9,488 nucleotides of DNA from JBBSEZ01 sp038239195 (GTDB lineage: Bacteria; Planctomycetota; Planctomycetia; Gemmatales; Gemmataceae), in the NCBI GenBank assembly GCA_038239195.1, contig JBBSEZ010000392.1, positions 1-9,488 of the forward strand, read 5' to 3'. The notes beneath the pieces were generated by a model, which worked only from the letters and a program-made list of their open reading frames with translations, was not told the DNA's origin and did not search any database. A program made the position numbers and the translations under genes. How positions within the stretch are numbered: the stretch's first letter is position 1; each line of letters opens with the position of its first letter. Shown here one piece after another: positions 7,251 through 9,488 of the stretch.

Positions 7251-8789
7251 ATGGCAACCGCCACCAACGGCCACGCCGCCAACGGCCAGCAGACCGGCCA
7301 AATCGTGCAGGTGATCGGCTCGATCTTCGATGCCGAGTTCCCCGAGGGACACCTGCCGGAGATCTACCACGCCCTGCGCATCGAGACCGACTACAAGGGC
7401 GTCTCGATCCGGCTGACCGGCGAGGTGCAGCAGCACCTGGGCGGCAACCGCGTCCGCTGCGTGGCGCTCGGCTCGACCGACGGGCTGGTGCGCGGCATGA
7501 AGGCCGTCGATACCGGCAAGCCGGTGCAGGTGCCGGTCGGCAAGGAAACGCTCGGCCGCGTCTTCAACCTCCTCGGCGAGCCGATCGACGGGCGCGGGCC
7601 GGTCAATGCCAAGGAGTTTCGGCCGATCCACAGCCCGCCCCCGGCGTTCCAGGACCTGTCGCCCAAGACGGAGCTGTTCGAGACGGGCATCAAGGTCATC
7701 GACCTGCTCACCCCCCTGGTGCGAGGCGGCAAGGCCGGGCTGTTCGGCGGGGCCGGGCTGGGCAAGACGGTCATCCTCACCGAGCTGATCGCCCGCATTG
7801 CCAGCCAGCACGGCGGGTATTCCGTGTTCGCCGGCGTGGGCGAGCGGACGCGCGAGGGCAACGACCTCTGGCTCGAAATGCAGGAAATGGAGATCGGCAA
7901 GACCGGGCGCCACGTCATCGAGCAGACGGCGATGGTGTTCGGCCAGATGAACGAGCCGCCCGGGGCGCGCCTGCGCGTGGCCCTGTCGGCGCTGACCATG
8001 TGCGAGTGGTTCCGCGACGTGACGGGGGCCGACACGCTGTTGTTCGTCGATAACATCTTCCGCTTCTCGCAGGCCGGCTCGGAAGTGTCGGCGTTGCTGG
8101 GCCGCATGCCCAGCGCCGTCGGCTACGCCCCGACGCTCTCGACGGAGATGGGCGAGCTCCAGGAGCGCATCACCAGCACGAGCAAGGGCGCCATCACGTC
8201 GGTGCAGGCAGTGTACGTCCCGGCCGACGACCCGACCGACCCCGCCCCGGCGACCGCCTTTCAGCACCTGGACGCCTACATCTACCTGGAGCGGAAGATC
8301 TCCGAGAAGGGCATCTATCCCGCCGTCGATCCGCTGGCATCGTACAGCAACATCCTTCAGGCGCAGTACGTGGGCGAGGAGCACTTCGCCGTCGCCAACC
8401 GGGTGCGGCAGATCTTGCAGCGCTACCGCGAGCTCCAGGACATCATCGCCATCCTGGGCGTCGAGGAACTGAGCGAGGAAGACAAGCAGGTGGTCCACCG
8501 GGCGCGGCGCATCGAGAAGTTCCTGTCGCAGCCGTTCCTCGTCGCCGAGGTGTTCACCGGCAAGGCGGGGAAGGTGACGCCGCTGGCCGACACCATCCGC
8601 AGCTTCAAGGAGATTTGCGAAGGCAAGTGGGACCACCTCTCCGAGGGGGCGTTCCTCTACGTCGGCGGCATCGAGGAGGCCGAGGAGCAGCACAAGAAGC
8701 AGCAGCAGGAGGCCGAGGCGTTGGCCCAGCGCGAGGCCAAGCCCGCCGCAGCAGCGCCGGCGCCCGCGCCGGCGAAGGCGGCGCATTGA
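7251..8789 (+). CDS. atpD: ATP synthase F1 subunit beta (catalytic)
   Basis: Beta carries the catalytic sites that make ATP from ADP and phosphate. In the 512-residue protein Walker A is GGAGLGKT (166-173), the catalytic Glu198 is in GERTREGNDL, Walker B is TLLFVDNIFRF (Asp267), and the loop contacting gamma reads EELSEED (405-411), where the usual first residue is Asp. I start at ATG 7251 because GGGAG (7241-7245) sits five bases upstream of it. The in-frame ATG at 7239 would add MGAL but has no good binding site. The first 14 residues (MATATNGHAANGQQ) and an Ala/Pro/Lys-rich tail (about 475-512) are low-complexity extensions relative to the usual 460-480 residues. Only 24 bases separate it from the inserted cassette, so it may be read through from there. 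Confidence 0.97.
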   Translation: MATATNGHAANGQQTGQIVQVIGSIFDAEFPEGHLPEIYHALRIETDYKGVSIRLTGEVQQHLGGNRVRCVALGSTDGLVRGMKAVDTGKPVQVPVGKETLGRVFNLLGEPIDGRGPVNAKEFRPIHSPPPAFQDLSPKTELFETGIKVIDLLTPLVRGGKAGLFGGAGLGKTVILTELIARIASQHGGYSVFAGVGERTREGNDLWLEMQEMEIGKTGRHVIEQTAMVFGQMNEPPGARLRVALSALTMCEWFRDVTGADTLLFVDNIFRFSQAGSEVSALLGRMPSAVGYAPTLSTEMGELQERITSTSKGAITSVQAVYVPADDPTDPAPATAFQHLDAYIYLERKISEKGIYPAVDPLASYSNILQAQYVGEEHFAVANRVRQILQRYRELQDIIAILGVEELSEEDKQVVHRARRIEKFLSQPFLVAEVFTGKAGKVTPLADTIRSFKEICEGKWDHLSEGAFLYVGGIEEAEEQHKKQQQEAEALAQREAKPAAAAPAPAPAKAAH

Positions 8790-8794
8790 CGAAC

Positions 8795-8862
8795 GGGCGA
8801 GCCGCCGGCTTTATGCCGGCGGAGCACGCACGTTCCGCCGGCATAAAGCCGGCGGCTCGCCC
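8795..8862. repeat. perfect 29-bp inverted repeat (REP-like hairpin) between atpD and atpC
   Basis: The left arm (8795-8823) starts GGGCGAGCCGCCGGC and the right arm (8834-8862) is its exact reverse complement, with a 10-base spacer (8824-8833). It begins six bases after the atpD stop and fills most of the 103-bp atpD-atpC gap. No T-run follows, so it is not a standard intrinsic terminator. The core CCGCCGGC-TTTATG-CCGGCGG resembles a dispersed repeat I recall in Gemmata-like planctomycete genomes; when translated it gives the frequently seen peptides AGFMPAE and RHKAGGSP. It probably acts in RNA as a very stable hairpin that could protect the upstream mRNA and lower atpC expression. Confidence 0.85.
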
Positions 8863-8892
8863 CCCGAAGGTCCATAGGGGAAGCACGCCATC

Positions 8893-9348
8893 ATGTCCGA
8901 TCCGACACCCACCACGATCCCGCGCGAGCTGCGCTGCGTGGTCGTCACCCCCGAGAAGGCGCTGCTCGACGCGGCCGCCGACTTCGTGTCGCTGCCGATG
9001 TACGACGGCGAACTGGGCGTGCTGCCCGGCCGTGCCCCGCTCATCGGCCGGCTCGGCTACGGCGAACTGCGCGTCCGGCGCGATGGGCAGACCCAGCACT
9101 TCTTCGTCGATGGCGGGTTCGTGCAGGTCGTCGCCAACGCCGTGACCGTGCTGACGCCCCGCGCCCTGCGGCCGGACGAGATCAAGCCGGCGGCCGTGGA
9201 GCAGGCCCTGGAGTCCGCCCGCGCCCGCCAGAAAGACGCCCACACCACCGAGGAGCAGGACGCCAACCTCAAGGCGATGCAGCGGGCCCGCGTGCAGCTG
9301 CGCATCGTGGCCAAGAGCCACGATGCGCCGCCGATGTCGCACGTGTGA
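8893..9348 (+). CDS. atpC: ATP synthase F1 subunit epsilon
   Basis: Epsilon (151 residues) sits at the foot of gamma on the c-ring and can inhibit ATP hydrolysis. The N-terminal beta-sandwich (about 12-92) contains the family motif YDGELGVLPGRAPLIGRL (37-54) and FFVDGGFVQVV (70-80). Two helices follow (about 97-113 and 118-138), ending in RARVQLRIVAKS, so the regulatory C-terminal hairpin is present. Ten N-terminal and about ten C-terminal residues exceed the E. coli protein (138). The ATG follows GGGGAA (8877-8882) with a ten-base spacer, placed just outside the large upstream hairpin. It is the last gene of the operon in the window. Confidence 0.95.
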   Translation: MSDPTPTTIPRELRCVVVTPEKALLDAAADFVSLPMYDGELGVLPGRAPLIGRLGYGELRVRRDGQTQHFFVDGGFVQVVANAVTVLTPRALRPDEIKPAAVEQALESARARQKDAHTTEEQDANLKAMQRARVQLRIVAKSHDAPPMSHV

Positions 9349-9351
9349 CGC

Positions 9352-9403
9352 CGCTCCCCTCTTGCTTGCCGTTTCCCGCGAACCGACAAGCAAGAGTGGA
9401 GCG
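9352..9403 (+). terminator. stem-loop downstream of atpC, probable 3' end of the operon
   Basis: CGCTCC (9352-9357) and CTCTTGCTTG (9359-9368) pair with CAAGCAAGAG (9387-9396) and GGAGCG (9398-9403). The only break is one C/T mismatch (9358/9397), so 16 of 17 stem positions pair; a few more pairs form nearer the loop (CG with CG, TTC with GAA). It starts three bases after the atpC stop. No T-tract follows, so termination may depend on Rho or the hairpin may mark a processed 3' end. The remaining 85 bases (9404-9488) contain nothing I can identify. Confidence 0.5.
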
Positions 9404-9488
9404 CCACATGCCTCCCCTATCAGCACAACCACCGAAAACGGCGCCACCAGGTATTTAGACCACTCCGCCACCACCGGCACCTCGTCCC

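Noticed and set aside
6687..8786. 699-codon open frame on the minus strand opposite atpD and the cassette
   Set aside because: It mirrors the codon structure of atpD, has no recognisable domain and crosses several gene boundaries.
8603..9145. Possible proteins reading through the atpD-atpC inverted repeat on either strand
   Set aside because: The readings give peptides such as AGFMPAE and RHKAGGSP that come from the repeat itself, and the rest shadows atpD or atpC.
9400..9480. tRNA-like D-arm sequence on the minus strand (TGGCGGAGTGG)
   Set aside because: It resembles the start of a Ser/Leu tRNA, but no matching acceptor stem, anticodon stem, T-arm or CCA can be built in the bases that follow.

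Overview
The window holds an almost complete F1Fo ATP synthase (atp) operon, all on the + strand, from a GC-rich bacterium that is most likely a planctomycete of the Gemmata type. This placement is inferred. It rests on an alpha subunit with a long internal insertion, b and c subunits that begin with signal-peptide-like segments, a GCCGGCGGC..TTTATG inverted repeat that I recall as common in Gemmata-like genomes, and an inserted hypothetical gene of a style I also associate with that group. No rRNA or other taxonomic marker is present.

Layout: positions 1-153 look like the C-terminal end of an upstream gene, with a candidate sigma70-type promoter over its stop. Then come atpZ-like (217-462) and atpI-like (459-899) assembly genes, atpB (subunit a), atpE (c), atpF (b), atpH (delta), atpA (alpha) and atpG (gamma). 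The canonical order is then broken by two non-ATPase genes (6364-6750 and 6747-7226), which overlap by ATGA. After them the operon resumes with atpD (beta) and atpC (epsilon). Several junctions overlap: GTGA for atpZ/atpI, ATGA for atpF/atpH, 11 bp for atpH/atpA. This points to one translationally coupled transcript. Three strong stem-loops lie between or after genes: atpE-atpF, atpD-atpC (a perfect 29-bp inverted repeat) and downstream of atpC.

Together the genes encode the full Fo motor (a, b, c) and F1 head (alpha, beta, gamma, delta, epsilon). Catalytic residues are intact: Walker A in alpha and beta, the beta catalytic Glu, the alpha arginine finger, the essential Arg of subunit a and the c-ring Glu. 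The c subunit lacks the Gln and the Ser that help ligate Na+ in Na+-type rings, so a H+-coupled enzyme is expected.

The most interesting part is the two-gene cassette between atpG and atpD. It has less biased codon use than its neighbours, a possible promoter of its own, and a first protein whose motif order (YR, GLSTF, GHVTIVP) loosely resembles Tse2-like ADP-ribosyltransferase-fold toxins. A toxin-immunity (or toxin-antitoxin) pair embedded in the ATP synthase operon is a testable hypothesis, not a demonstrated fact.
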